NCBI GenBank assembly: GCA_949825045.1
Contig: OX463821.1
Coordinates: 35,918,486-35,982,485 of the forward strand
Reading direction: 5' to 3'
DNA: 64,000 nt
DNA from: Argyresthia goedartella
Lineage: Eukaryota > Arthropoda > Insecta > Lepidoptera > Argyresthiidae
Shown here: piece by piece, positions 22,942 through 34,608 of the stretch
Layout of the letters: every line of letters starts with the position of its first letter
Position numbering within the stretch: position 1 is the stretch's first letter
Notes under the pieces: generated by a model
Told to the model about the DNA's origin: nothing
The model's database searches: none
Seen by the model: only the letters and a program-made list of their open reading frames with translations
Program-made: the position numbers and the translations under genes

Positions 22942-23287
22942 AGGTAAGATAAGATAAGATAAGATAATGATTTATTTCACAAAAGAGTTTACAGATTCAC
23001 ATAATAAAATAAGTAGTTTCTAAGGAATCAAAAAGGTAGTAAAGATTACCGGTGGCCCTCACACTAGGTTAGATCTGTATCGTGAGAGCACAGTTCTTTG
23101 ACATAGGAATTACAACAAAGCATTGACTGACGGCATGAGTTTATATAAACTATTTACTGTTTAGCAGATATTAAATTAAGCTTATTAATAAATTACTTAA
23201 ATCAAGAATTTTATAAAATTGGAGTTAAAGTTAAAAGGATACTAAATAGAAATACATAAATTTAATAAAGGGAAAGGAGGGACAGGA

Positions 23288-26125
23288 TTATACGGTTATT
23301 TTCAGGAAATCTTCTATTTCTTGATATGTAAGCGATTTCAACCACTTTAGTATAACGAGCTTAGAAGCTCTCACTGTACAGTGCTTTATGTCGCAGTGTC
23401 TGAGAACTTTATTGTAGACGTACGGCATCATGAAGTTGGGGAGACGACGGGCAAATGATGTTTTGGCTGCCGTATGCGGAACACGGAAGATTCTTTTATT
23501 CAACAGGTTCATAGTTGATACTGTGTAGTGTCTTACCGTGCATATGAGTAAAGGTTTTTAGAATAAAGATTTGCCGTACGTTGAGTAGGTCCGCTTCAGC
23601 AAACAGAGCAGCAGTGGGGAATCTGTATATTTTTTTAAGCATGACTTTTATAACCGATCGCTGAGCTCTCTTTAGTTTCAGCATGGCAGTCACGCCAGAT
23701 CCTCCCCAGACTGTTATGCAGTAGCTCAGTATTAAGTCGAGCAGAACCACATAGACCAACCGAAGGACACGCTTGCAGGCCGAGTTACGTAACGCACGCA
23801 TGACATATATAAGTTTCCTAACTCTTTTAGCTGTGTCGGCGATATGGGCTTTAAAGGAAAGTTTCTGGTCGATGATTACACCCAAGTATTTGAAGGTTTC
23901 AGTACGGTCTATCTCCACACACTTGCATGACATCGGGTTACAGAAAGAGTGAATCCGCATACGAGTACGGCTTAGGTTCGGCTCTGATGCTCGAGTTTTG
24001 TGGAAACACATATATTTTGTTTTTTGGCCGTTAAGTGTAAGTAGATTGGTATTCAGCCATTCTGCAAGACTTGAAAATCCTAGTTCTCCCTTTTTTAGAA
24101 CATCCTCCCAAGTGTCTGCATTGAAAATGGCGACGGTGTCATCAGCGTAGCAGAGGATGTTTGCGTCTGGGGGTGAAGCATTACGGATATCATTGATGTA
24201 TATGATGAAGAGGGTGGGGCCAAGCACGCTTCCCTGTGGTACGCCGAAATTAATTGGCAGCTCGCGGCTGATGTTATAGTCAATTTTGATGCGCAGTCTT
24301 CTGTTTGTGAGGTAGCTTCTGAACCAATCGAGAGTCAGCCCTCGGAATCCTTTGGTTTCAAGTTTTTTGAGTAGCAAGGGTATAGGATACGGTATCAAAG
24401 ACCTTCGCAAGATCCAGAAATACCCCAACACACTTTTTCCCTGAGTCAAGGTAAGAAGAAACCTGGTTAATCAGAGTTCCGACGGCATCCTCAGTGGAAA
24501 TTTCCTTTCTGAAAACAAATTGTTTCTCCGAAATCAGCCGATATTTTTCAAGATAGGACACTAAACGCCTGTTCACAACTTTTTCGAGAATTTTTGAGAA
24601 TATTCCGAGGAGTGATATGAGTCTGAGGTTTTCTGGAGATTTCTTATTGCCACTTTTGAATATCGGAACGACTTGTGACAGCTTCCATGTCTGTGGGAAT
24701 ATGCCCGTTGAGAGACTGATATTGAAGATATGGGTCAAAGGGACAGCGATTTCGATACATATCTCTTTGATGAGTTTTGGGGTGTGACCATCATGACCCA
24801 GGGAGATGTCGTTTTTTAGATTAGCGATGATCCTACGTACTTCGAAAACGACCGTTGGCTGCATGAAGAAGGATTCAGGAGCCACCTCATTGAGTATGAC
24901 CTCAGAAGTGGCATCCCCTAGTGATTTTTGTTGTTTTTGAAGCACTTGGCTTGCCAGATTCTCGCCCACATTGGCAAAGTAATCGTTACAATTATCCAAT
25001 GACTCTTGGGGAACAAGTTTTATTTTTGTCAGTTCAGAAGCTGAAGAGGTTTTTTTTGTACAAATCCTTATTACTTTCCAGAGCCCTTTAGGATCACTCT
25101 TTTTGCTTTCTAATTCAGAACTTTCATGAGCAAACTTAAGTTTACGAAGCAGTACCACACAAAAGTTTCTGTATCTGCTATAGACAAGCTTACGTACTGG
25201 CTCATTTTGATGTTTCCGAGTTTCGAGATGGAGTTTGTCACGGTGTTTGATGCATCTCATCAAACCTGGTGTTATCCATAGTTTAAGTATAAGTTTTGAT
25301 CTACTGACCCGCTTCAAAGTCGTGTGTCTATCCACAGAATTATCCAAAATCTGGTTGAATTCAAAGACAGCCTTTTCCACCTCGGTGGCTTCCATTACGG
25401 GTACCCAGTTTGTATTTCGCAGTTCAGAAGCCACTCCAGGGAAATCAACTTTTTTCTTGATTCTGTCGGGTTTCTTCTGGCTAGCATAAGGCACCGATAG
25501 CGCCAACACCGCTTTATTATGGTCGATTATATCTGTTATTGCTACCAGGCCAAGGACTTGTTTGGTCTTGGCTCGGACGAAAATGTGGTCAAGACAGCTG
25601 TTTAATCTGGTGGGTTTTGTTATGGCAGGGATGAGCCCTGTTTCCGCCATTGTACAGAGATACTCCGTGCTTTCGATATCTTGCTCGTCAGGGGTATTAA
25701 TGTTAATGTCGCCCACAACAATGACCGTTTGTTCATTGTTAAGGCCGTTGAGAAGGTCGTTTAGTGAGGCTGTAAAGGTTTCGGAATTTGTGAAAGAGGG
25801 GGATCTGTATATGCCTAGTATAGTAGTAGAATTTGGAAGTTCTATGGACAGGCATTCAGCTTTAGCTATGGTGGGCTCTTGAATACTTGCATTCCAAGAG
25901 TCCTTTATGTAAGCAGTCACTCCCCCACTGCGATTGTGGTTATGTTCAGTAAAGTATGAGTTGTATCCATGTATTTCTCCTACACCTGCTCCGGTGGCTA
26001 GCCAACACTCAGTAAGCACGATAACGTCGAAACTGGTATCAAAACGTTTAAGGGCCACTAAAAATTAATTGAAGTTGTGGTTAATGCTGCGAATGTTGTA
26101 GGTAAGAATTTTAAAGTTAAACGTA
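23288..26125 (-). pseudogene. LINE ORF2: endonuclease and RT, lightly damaged
   Basis: The N-terminus (ILTYNIRSINHNF) lies upstream of an in-frame stop near 26,068. From 26,058 the frame carries VLTECWLAT and VVGDININT (endonuclease) and a linker. RT blocks follow: VVPIFKSGNKK, SKILEKVV and FLDLAKVFD. Near 24,400 the frame shifts. The second segment (24,449-23,496) has FGVPQGSVLGPTLF, CYADDTVAIF and LGVIIDQKLSF. A last frameshift near 23,500 leads to the 74-codon C-terminus. Two frameshifts and one stop over about 945 codons make this a fairly young but dead copy. RT residues such as YADD remain. Confidence 0.87.
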
Positions 26126-26207
26126 TCTAAAGACTCGTTTCATTTCTCTATTTTATTGACACTCTATTGTAAACGATTTATCTATTTGATTTACAGTTTC
26201 CATAAAG

Positions 26208-26783
26208 TCAAGGGGGGTGTTTATTAGAAGTGGCGAGTAAAAGTGTCAGTTCCTTTAGGGTTAGACTTAATGAAGTAGCGATATAGCGATTATTTTTTGC
26301 TGGGAGAATTTGAAAGTTCGACTTTTGTGGTTGGGGACAGGCTGGGGATTCTTTGGGATGTCGAGGATAAATACATATAATAATACATGAGTATTCACAT
26401 ATAAAGCAGGACAAAAGTACAGTTGAAGCTTTCTTGTTACATATGATACGGGATACACAAGTTAGTCTAATTATTTTTATGTCCTGAGTTCGAGAAGTCC
26501 ATAAATTGGCCAATTTTCTGGTCAATATCTTGTTCTGTACGAATAGGAATAGCTGTCATTCGTTCTGATTTGCGGATGAATATGCAACCGTCCCGAACCC
26601 AGCAGAAATGGTATTTATGCTGCAATGCTCGTTGTCTTGCATTCCAAAATAACAATTACCTTTGGTCAGCCGCTCAGTCAAGTAGACCTCCGAAGAAGTC
26701 CCGGGCACGATGTCCTGCGAGGTAAGATTTTTTTTTTCTTTTGCAGCTTTTACCATCTTATAAATTCTTATTCTTCCATTCAT
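26208..26783 (-). pseudogene. Remnant of LINE ORF1 (Baculo_FP-like C-terminus)
   Basis: Overlapping short frames hold TSEVYLTERLTKGN, then FWNARQRALQHKYHFCWVRD, then IFIRKSERMTAIPIRTEQD. The same order (lock, KFKLCW, VYVRKEENAP) occurs at the end of ORF1 of the 17.3 kb element, so this is the Baculo_FP C-terminal region broken by a frameshift. The coiled-coil part is missing. Confidence 0.65.
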
Positions 26784-26800
26784 ACTATGAATTGATATTC

Positions 26801-27247
26801 CAAAATTTTACAAAATAGCCTTAAACCGAAACAAGATTTTAATATAAAATGAAATCCGAAAAAAAAAGTTATGACAATAAAGTTCCACTTTCTATCTAAA
26901 TACTGACATTATGACAACAACTAATTAAATTTTCAAGCAAAAAAAAAATCTCTTTATTTTGTGTTTCACCGCAGTGATACTATTCACTGCTTGTAGCAAA
27001 CTTATATTGTAAGAATGAAATTGTGGTTCCGTAGTTCTAAATTATTATTTTTATAGGCATTCTGCATGTTACTGTAAACTGGTATGTACCTAATATGAAC
27101 ATTTTCCAAAATGCTGAAAAAAATGTAAATAATTTGGTTCTTCTAAAAGTACATCATTCATCTTATCTATATATCTCTTACATGCTATCATCATTGTTTC
27201 AAACATCACACTCCATTTTCACTCACTAACATGCTCTATTTTAACAT
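26801..27247. other. No gene recognised
   Basis: AT-rich sequence between two LINEs. I see nothing defensible. Confidence 0.35.
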
Positions 27248-27536
27248 TTTTTTATTTATTTATTTATTTATTTATTAAAGAAACAAACAGTCTCACATAG
27301 TTTTAAGTAATACATAAAAATTCTTATAAATAGTAGACTTACAGTTTCCTAACAAAAATATTACAAACCAAAACATTTAAAAAATATATATCAATATATG
27401 AAAGAATTGCTTTTGTGCATGAAAACTTAAAAGGTACAACTAACATACGTACATGTATGTCTAGATGTAAATATGTGTATGTACGCCCATGAACACAACT
27501 GAAAAACAAAAATAAAGCATATATATATGACACAGC

Positions 27537-28952
27537 TTAAATTGATTCATAAGTAATGGTTAGTTTTTTGAGTTTACTTAACTTACTGCTAAAAATATCT
27601 AAATGTACAAACTTATCATTATACAACCTGCATGCCCTCTTAATGAAACTATTACCCGCATAAGAAGTACGACTGCGAGGGATATAAAAAATAGATTTTT
27701 TTCTACAAGTTCGCTCACAGCGTCGGGGTACTCTAAAATTAAGTGACTGTAATAAAATAGGGGCATCAATATGATTGTTAACAATTTTGAAAAGGGTCAA
27801 AAAATCAATACGATCGCGACGATAACTTAAATAAGTAAAGTTAAGTCTTTTTAAAGCGGTGGAATAATCTGAGTATTTATTTGTTGTACGATACTCTATT
27901 GCCTTTACAAACTTTTCCTGTACTTTCTCTATTCTAACACTGTGTCCTTTATACAATGGATTCCAAACCGCACTTGCAAATTCCAATCGACTACGGACAT
28001 AACTATTAAATAATATCTTGTACGTTAAAAGTCTTTTGAAAGGTTTTCCCACACGCAATATAAAGCCGAGTTGTTTAAAAGAGTTACGCAAAATGGCATC
28101 GATATGAGGAATAAAAGTTAGTTTTGAGTCCATTATTACACCAAGATCACGGATCTGGCTGACACGAGTTAGCTCTCTATTACAAAGATTACAATTGAAA
28201 TCGATATTTCTTCTTTTCCTACTAAAACTTATATAAACACACTTATCTGGATTTAGGAATAAATTATTTGAGACGCAAAAGGTCTCAAAGTTATCTAGGT
28301 CATTTTGTAGGGTATTGCAATCATCTGTGTTTCGAATAACTCTAAATATCTTTGTATCGTCAGCGTATGAAAGCAAGTTAGATTGTCTTATGCATTCCGT
28401 AATGTCATTGATGTACAGAATAAATAATAGAGGCCCCAAATGAGACCCCTGTGGGACACCTGAAGTAATAGTCCTATACTGGGAAGTATAACCTCCAACC
28501 GCGACTGTCTGCGAACGATTTTCTATATAAGACTTTATCCAAAGAAACAGATCACCGTAAATACCGATATGCCACAGCTTTACAAGCAACTGCGCATGAC
28601 AGACTTTATCAAATGCCTTGGAAAAATCGGTATACACAGCGTCCACCTGACAATTAACGTCTAACGCGCCTAATATGAATTCCGTATAAGTTAGCAGATT
28701 CGATTCTACACTGCGACCGCTAATAAAACCGTGCTGGTTTGGGATGATATGCCGATAGACGACAGCAGATACCTGATCTGTAACAATTTTTTCCATTATC
28801 TTACCAAACTGACATAATTTAGAGATTGGCCGATATTTTTCAATCTTATGACTAACTTCGCCTTTGGGTATTGGAGTAATAAGTGCACGTTTGCAAATGG
28901 TGGGCATGCATCCCTCTCTGATGGATTTGTTGAAAAGTAGTGTTATAGGCAC
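27537..28952 (-). pseudogene. LINE RT domain, 3' half of a split ORF
   Basis: RT blocks in order are ALITPIPKG, YRPISKLCQFGKIMEK, HGFISGRSV, YTDFSKAFDKV, SGVPQGSHLGPLLF, SYADDTKIF and LGVIMDSKLTF. A normal C-terminus follows (TITYESI). Upstream, the minus strand encodes NKGAGPDCNHPILI in another frame, so one frameshift lies near 28,960 just inside the nested insertion. The palm motifs are intact, but the protein cannot be made because its endonuclease half is 3.3 kb away. Confidence 0.85.
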
Positions 28953-29073
28953 TGTTAAGTTACTAGAGCATCAATGAGGATGGGATGATTACAATCAGGA
29001 CCTGCACCTTTATTAGTATTTCTGTTTTTTTGGATTTGACTTTTTTATTTTTTTGTGTTTTTAGTAGGTTTTA

Positions 29074-30576
29074 TTGTATTTATTTTATTATATATTTATT
29101 TATTATATTATAAATACTCATATGGATACCTTCTTATTTAGTGATAGTTACTTCTCCTACTCCGAAAGTGAAGTTTACGATAGCGTAGGAAGTGGATTGT
29201 CGTCCACGGACGAAGTTTTGCCTATTGCCCTTAAACGTGTGTTTTCCAACCTCAGTAGAAACTTCAACGTCGTTCACATAAATGCTCAGAGCATTAATTC
29301 CAGTCATGTCAACCTTCTCGACTCCTTCAGCGATCAGAGCATTCATGGTATTCTGATCTCCGAATCATTTCTCAAACCCTCTCTTCCTTCTACCTTGTAT
29401 GCTCTGCCGGGGTACAGGCTCTATCGGAATGATAGGACGGGCAAGGCTGGTGGCGGTGTTGCTATTTATCTTCGTTCCGACATTTCTTGCAAAGTCATCA
29501 GCCACTCACCTAGTCTGTACTCTGGATCCGCTGAACACCTCTTTCTTGAGCTATGCCTCCATCACACTAAGGTCCTTCTGGGTGTCTTCTATAGCCCCTC
29601 TCTCCTCATCGACTACTTTGACTCTTTTGAAAGCATCCTTAATGATCTATCTCCCCTATACAGTGACACACTTATCCTAGGTGATTTCAATACCTGTTTA
29701 CTTAAAAATGATGTTCGCTCTGCCAAACTCCAGTCTATCGTAAGCTCCCTAAATTTAACTATTCTTCCCCTGAGTGCAACTCACATCCAGCCCCACTGCA
29801 CCCCCTCTCTCTTGGATCTTATGATTGTTTCTAACATATCCAAGGTTGCAACGCATGGCCAACTTAACGCCCCCTTCTCCTTTCATGATCTGATTTATCT
29901 CTCGTTCAAGTTAAGGCCTCCCAAGCGCGCAGGAAAATTCCTGGATATTCGCAGTTTCAAGGATATGGATCTCAGCTCCCTTGAGTCTGATGCCGCCTCT
30001 ATAGACTGGTCCCCTGTCGTCTGTAGTGAGCCCGTTGATGAAAAAGTCCAGCATTTCCAATCGATTGTCCTGAGTTTGTTCGACAAACATGCTCCTGTCA
30101 AAAAGGTTAGGGTCAAACATCTCCCTACGCCCTGGCTTACTGACACCATCAAGGGTCTGATGGCCCAGAGAAACCGTGCCAAATGTAGATATAAGAAGGA
30201 TCCGACGGACGATAATTTCCTTATATACAAACGTCTCCGTAATCGTTGCACCCGTCTTTGTCGAGATGCCAAACGCCGCCATATCTACGAGAGTATTGAG
30301 AGTTACACTCCTGCACAGGTTTGGAAGTTCCTAAAGACCCTCGGTGTTGGTAAGTCCCAGGACGCAGTAACCGGTAGTGTCGACCTCAACAGTCTCAACA
30401 AATTCTTTGCTGTCTCCCCTGTCGTGATGGACCCCCCTGTCAAGGATGCTACCATTCGTTACTTGCGCACCAGAAAGACATCCAGTAGCTTACCTTTCAA
30501 CCTCAGGTCTGTCGGAGTTGGCGCAGTAAAGAAGGCTTTTCTAGCAATATCGTCAAAGGATTATGTGAGCATTTAG
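29074..30576 (+). CDS. LINE ORF, endonuclease part (frameshifted from RT)
   Basis: This encodes an APE-type endonuclease that would nick the target. Motifs are VVHINAQSINSS, ILISESFLKP, RTGKAGGGVAIYLR, LILGDFNTCL and, near the end of the domain, SFHDLIYLSFK. A basic linker follows (RNRAKCRYKKDP). The frame ends at 30,576 just after KKAFLAISSKD. The other frame gives GLCEHLGNDKICFQM leading straight into the RT part, so one indel near 30,555 separates the halves. The start is the ATG at 29,074 or the internal MDTFLFSDSY at 29,122. No separate ORF1 is visible. Confidence 0.8.
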   Translation: MYLFYYIFIYYIINTHMDTFLFSDSYFSYSESEVYDSVGSGLSSTDEVLPIALKRVFSNLSRNFNVVHINAQSINSSHVNLLDSFSDQSIHGILISESFLKPSLPSTLYALPGYRLYRNDRTGKAGGGVAIYLRSDISCKVISHSPSLYSGSAEHLFLELCLHHTKVLLGVFYSPSLLIDYFDSFESILNDLSPLYSDTLILGDFNTCLLKNDVRSAKLQSIVSSLNLTILPLSATHIQPHCTPSLLDLMIVSNISKVATHGQLNAPFSFHDLIYLSFKLRPPKRAGKFLDIRSFKDMDLSSLESDAASIDWSPVVCSEPVDEKVQHFQSIVLSLFDKHAPVKKVRVKHLPTPWLTDTIKGLMAQRNRAKCRYKKDPTDDNFLIYKRLRNRCTRLCRDAKRRHIYESIESYTPAQVWKFLKTLGVGKSQDAVTGSVDLNSLNKFFAVSPVVMDPPVKDATIRYLRTRKTSSSLPFNLRSVGVGAVKKAFLAISSKDYVSI

Positions 30577-30599
30577 GTAATGACAAGATCTGCTTTCAG

Positions 30600-32069
30600 A
30601 TGCTTTTCAGTGTACTTGATCATTTGTTACAACCCATAACGCATATAATGAATGCGTCGCTGAGCGAGTACTGCTTCCCGAGCCAGTGGAAAAGAGCATT
30701 TGTGTTACCCCTACCTAAAACGTCTAACCCGTCCTCCTTCAAAGAGTTCCGTCCCATTTCCATCCTACCAATCCTTTCCAAAATCCTTGAATCAATTGTC
30801 CACACCCAGTTGTCCTCGTACCTTTCCTCCATGAATTTAGTGAACCCTTTTCAGTCTGGTTTTAGACCGGGGCATAGCACCACCACAGCACTACTCAAGG
30901 TAACTGACGATATCCAACTGGCAATGGATAAGAAGCAGCTGACAGTCCTGACTCTCCTAGACTTTAGCAGCGCCTTCAACTGCGTCGACTTCGATATACT
31001 TGTTGAAATCTTAAAATCGCTTAACGTCTCTTCACACTCGGCTCGCTGGTTTGACTCTTACTTGAGAGACCGCCAGCAGCGCATCAAGTCTGAAGAGGTC
31101 ACTACAGAATGGTGCAAGCTCTCTACAGGTGTTCCGCAGGGTGGCATCCTTTCCCCTCTTCTCTTCTCTGTTTTCATCCATTCCATCTCGGATGTATTGT
31201 CTTCCTCGTATCATCTTTATGCAGATGACCTTCAAATTTATCGGCATTTTCCCCTGTGTGATCTGACTTCGACTGTTGAGGCTTTGAATGCTGACCTCGA
31301 CAACATCAGGAAATGGTCTCTTTCGTATGGGCTATTGGTCGGCCCGGACAAGTCTCAGATGATGATACTAGGTACACGGCACTTACTTGATTTGTTGCAG
31401 AATAAGTCCGTTGATCCCGTTCTATTTGACGGTACCATTGTCAAGTTTAGCGAGAAAGCCAAAAATCTTGGCGTTGTTTTTGACAATCTATTATCCTGGT
31501 CGCCCCATGTTTGTGAGGTCAGCAGACGAGTCTTTGCATCCTTTCATTCTCTTCGGCGTTTGCAGTTCTTCCTGCCTAGGCAGACTAAAATCATGCTAGC
31601 TCAGACCCTTCTTCTGCCTTTAATAGACTACGCCGATGTTTGCTGGGCCAGTGCGAACGAAGATCTACTGAACAAACTCGAGCGACTCCAAAATCTCGGG
31701 ATTCAGTTTATTTTTGGACTTCGTAAGTACGACCACGTGTCCCAATATCGTAGGGAATTAGGCTGGCTCCCGATCCGACTTCGTCGTGATATGCACATTC
31801 TCTCCTTCCTCTTCAATATTTTGAGAAATCCGTGCTACCCTGCATATCTTCGTGAACGTTTTGAGTATCTTTTCTCAGGAGATAGACTTCGGAGATCTCA
31901 CACGGTGTCACTTTTGTCAATTCCTCAGCACAACACTGTTGCTTACGAGCACTCGTTTAGGTTAAGGGCAATACGTTTGTGGAATGCACTTCCTTGCGCT
32001 ATAAGGGATTGCAAATCCTTGGTCACTTTCAAGAAAAAATTGAAACAGCATCTCCTCTCTTCCGAATAG
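30600..32069 (+). CDS. LINE reverse transcriptase part
   Basis: RT blocks in order are FVLPLPKTS, FRPISILPILSKILE, FQSGFRPGHST, LLDFSSAFNCVD, TGVPQGGILSPLLF, LYADDLQIY and LGVVFDNLLSW. The C-terminal region has LRRSHTVSLL, AYEHSFRLRAIRLWNALP and a basic tail. The palm Asp pair is intact. The coding part really begins upstream in this frame, near 30,556. The C-terminal block is shared with the minus-strand fragment at 44,180-44,520. It belongs to the CR1/L2/Jockey supergroup; I do not assign the clade. Confidence 0.85.
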   Translation: MLFSVLDHLLQPITHIMNASLSEYCFPSQWKRAFVLPLPKTSNPSSFKEFRPISILPILSKILESIVHTQLSSYLSSMNLVNPFQSGFRPGHSTTTALLKVTDDIQLAMDKKQLTVLTLLDFSSAFNCVDFDILVEILKSLNVSSHSARWFDSYLRDRQQRIKSEEVTTEWCKLSTGVPQGGILSPLLFSVFIHSISDVLSSSYHLYADDLQIYRHFPLCDLTSTVEALNADLDNIRKWSLSYGLLVGPDKSQMMILGTRHLLDLLQNKSVDPVLFDGTIVKFSEKAKNLGVVFDNLLSWSPHVCEVSRRVFASFHSLRRLQFFLPRQTKIMLAQTLLLPLIDYADVCWASANEDLLNKLERLQNLGIQFIFGLRKYDHVSQYRRELGWLPIRLRRDMHILSFLFNILRNPCYPAYLRERFEYLFSGDRLRRSHTVSLLSIPQHNTVAYEHSFRLRAIRLWNALPCAIRDCKSLVTFKKKLKQHLLSSE

Positions 32070-32360
32070 TGGGTATCTCATAGTATTTATGTATATCTAT
32101 TTATTTATTGTATTCTATTTATTTATTTTTTAGTAATTACGTAGGGTGTATTGTGATTTATTTGATAGTATATTTATTTTATTTATTTCTTTTAACTCTT
32201 TATTGTACACTAGGACTACCTCTCTATATTTTATTTTTATCTTTTCTTTACAGGTTAGCGGTAAGAAATTTCTTTTTAGAAATAAGCTCACCTTTGCATA
32301 CTGTTTCTGTTATAATTTCCACTGTGTTTTCTGTGCAATAAAGGATTATTATTATTATTA

Positions 32361-33759
32361 TGGATTTTAGGTATTTACCGACGAGATCATTCGTTATAGA
32401 AATTGTATCCATGTCAATAACTGTGTTACTCACTGGTGGAAGATTATTTAAGTCTAATGAGCTGTCAGGCGGTGTTTCAAATACAGAGTAGAAGTGCTCA
32501 TGAAATAAGTCGCATATCCGAGTACCGTTAGAGGCTGTCATATCCTTGTAATGCATAACCTGTGAAAGACCACTTTTTGCAAGAATTGATTTAATGTTAG
32601 TCCAAAAGAACTTTGGGTGGGTTTTAATTCTATTTTCAGTTTGGCTTATATAATTTTTGTAACATTCGGGTTCCAATTTTAATATTCTTTTCCTCAGAGT
32701 TTTAAAACTATCATGGTCTAAAGGATTTCCGTAAGTCTTCCACAGTTTATGATACCTCTTTTTTTCATTTAATAGTCTCCTAAGCGGTTTAGTATACCAT
32801 GGGGGTTTAGAACAAGAACTACGATTGGGTACCTTAGGAACGTATTTATCGATTAGGTTATTTAAAACTTCATAGAATAATAATACGCATTCTTCAAGTG
32901 CATGGCCTGAGAAAAGCTCAAACCAATCGATCTTAGACAGCTCAAGACTGATTTCTAGAAATTTTGCATGATAGAAACGATATACGAAAACAGGGGCAGG
33001 TCTTAGAGGAAGTGTAATGTCAATATTTATTTCCAATCGAAGTGCCTTATGGTGCGTATCTTCTGGCGTTAAAGGGTAAGCACTGGCAAGAACTTCGCAA
33101 GTTTTATTACAAAAAATAAGCTCGAGAATCCGTTGATTACAATTCAAACAACTGTTATACTGTCCTAGACCTAAGAAAGATAAGAAATCGCCCAGTAGCT
33201 GTACAGGTAAACTCTCACTATTCTCGAGGCCTAACATTAAATAATCGGTTATAATCCATTGTGCATCTGATATATTGAAGTTCCCTGTTACAAGGAAAAT
33301 ATCATTGGGATTTTCTATTATTAGCTGGCCACAAATCTCGAAAAAAGTTTCTAACGTGTCCTTATACAAGGCCCCGTGCGGTATGTAAGCACAACATATA
33401 TTCAAAAATATATGCCTTTGATTAACGCGTTGTGCTAAAGGCACGGATACCCAAATGCACTCGGAAGAAGCAGGAGGGGGGCAGGGCCAGCTCCGGGCAC
33501 TCGGCTGCAGCCGGCGGCGCACCGCTACCGCTACCCCTCCACCGCGCTCCGCGCCGCTCTCATCAGCTGATCTATCACAACGATAAACAATGTACCTATT
33601 ATCGAACAATTCCCTATCATAAAAATTTGTATTTAACCAACTTTCAGTGGTGCAAATAAAATCAAAATCTGATAAAGCAACATGCGAGTAAAAACTATGT
33701 GTTTTTGTACGAAGCCCACGTACATTCTGATAATAACCAGTCATGGTTAACCACAACAT
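32361..33759 (-). pseudogene. LINE endonuclease domain, 5' half of a split ORF
   Basis: Endonuclease motifs are YYQNVRGLRTK, CTTESWLN and LVTGNFNISDAQW, where the usual GDFN Asp is Asn. A GC-rich stretch encoding RGGGVAVAVRRRL sits at about 33,480-33,560. The linker region ends at NDLVGKYLKS, exactly where the plus-strand LINE begins. The GDFN Asp is a catalytic residue of APE-type endonucleases, so this copy was probably already disabled or was damaged after insertion. It reads directly into the RT half at 28,952 once the insertion is discounted. Confidence 0.8.
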
Positions 33760-33860
33760 AAGGTTCGATAATTAATTCCTCTGCTGAATCCTAATCTCGA
33801 ACAACATCCATCAACAAATACGGTTTCTAATAAAGTTGTCTATTAATTCATTATATTAAA

Positions 33861-34608
33861 ATATCATCATTACTTTTACAGTAGTGCAGCTGTAATTAGA
33901 GCTGCTAGGTATCGTTATGATACATTCTCATCTCAGAACTTCTAAATCAATTCTCGGTGGTCTCCTAATTTGGCAACCTGTAAACAATTGCTAGGTGGTC
34001 TCCTAATTTGGCAACTTGTAAACAATTTCTAGGTGGTCTCCTAATTTGGTTTTCTATTGTTATCTGTATTGTATTGCATCGCGTGACATGCATCAATGGT
34101 TTGAATTCTACACCTTTGGTTATAAGAACTGAATATTTTTCAATAATACTCTATTAGTTATACTTTATGACAAATTATGACTTCTAAAATTTACTTTGAA
34201 TATGTGTATTTTAATTACTTAAATGAAGTATATTAGATAATTTACTATCACAAACAATAACAAAATTTAACTTTTACGTATATTTTTCGTATCTTCTCTT
34301 TTACTAACTCGTCTCACATTCTATGAAATCATCATCATCATCACCGTTTCATATACATCATCACAATACTTCTTTTTATTAATCTTTTAAAATGCAATAT
34401 CACTTGCTATATCGATTCTCGTCGCCTTCTTAAATCTATTCTATCATTCATCATCACTTTTGTCCAATAATATTTTATCAACTTTCACAACTTTCTCTTT
34501 TTAAGTAAATGCCTACTTTTATTCATATATGATTTTCATAGTTTAATACGTTAATTAAATCATTTAAAAATAATATAGTTCTTGACGTCAACCCTTTACC
34601 ACAGAATA
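33861..34608. repeat. 38-bp tandem repeat in otherwise gene-free DNA
   Basis: GGTGGTCTCCTAATTTGG starts at 33,956, 33,994 and 34,032, giving 2.5 units of 38 bp. The unit also holds CAACYTGTAAACAATT. The rest of the stretch has CATCATCATC runs and AT-rich sequence with no gene. Confidence 0.75.

Larger units (their letters stand above)
22942..26800 (-). mobile_element. Decayed LINE, relative of the 17.3 kb element
   Basis: Minus strand: an ORF1 remnant (26,783-26,208), ORF2 (about 26,125-23,288), then a 3' UTR ending in an (ATCTT)n tail (plus strand TAAGATAAGATAAG at 22,945-22,967). ORF1 is represented only by its C-terminal part, so the element is probably 5'-truncated or badly decayed there. 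It lies tail to tail with the 17.3-22.0 kb LINE. Confidence 0.85.
29025..32360 (+). mobile_element. Nearly intact LINE inserted head-to-head in another LINE
   Basis: The left junction follows TATTTCTG (29,024). The right end is an (ATT)n tail at about 32,345-32,360, directly followed by GGATTTTAGG of the host LINE. The element carries one long coding region (29,074-32,069) with a single frame break. A target duplication is at most a couple of bases or is hidden by the tail. Host-frame matching fixes the boundaries to within a few bases. Confidence 0.88.
27248..33860 (-). mobile_element. LINE split by another LINE
   Basis: The 5' half (32,361-about 33,860, endonuclease) and the 3' half (27,248-29,024, RT to tail) are on the minus strand. 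They are separated by the plus-strand element at 29,025-32,360. The 3' end is an (AAATA)n tail (plus strand TTTATTTATTTATT at 27,249-27,275). The reading frame matches across the break: GKYLKS precedes it and NTNKGAGPD follows it. Apart from the insertion, a frameshift lies near 28,960. I see no ORF1 upstream. The outer 5' limit is approximate. Confidence 0.85.

Noticed and set aside
29895..30282. Minus-strand frames of 123-125 codons
   Set aside because: Antisense shadows of the LINE endonuclease frame.
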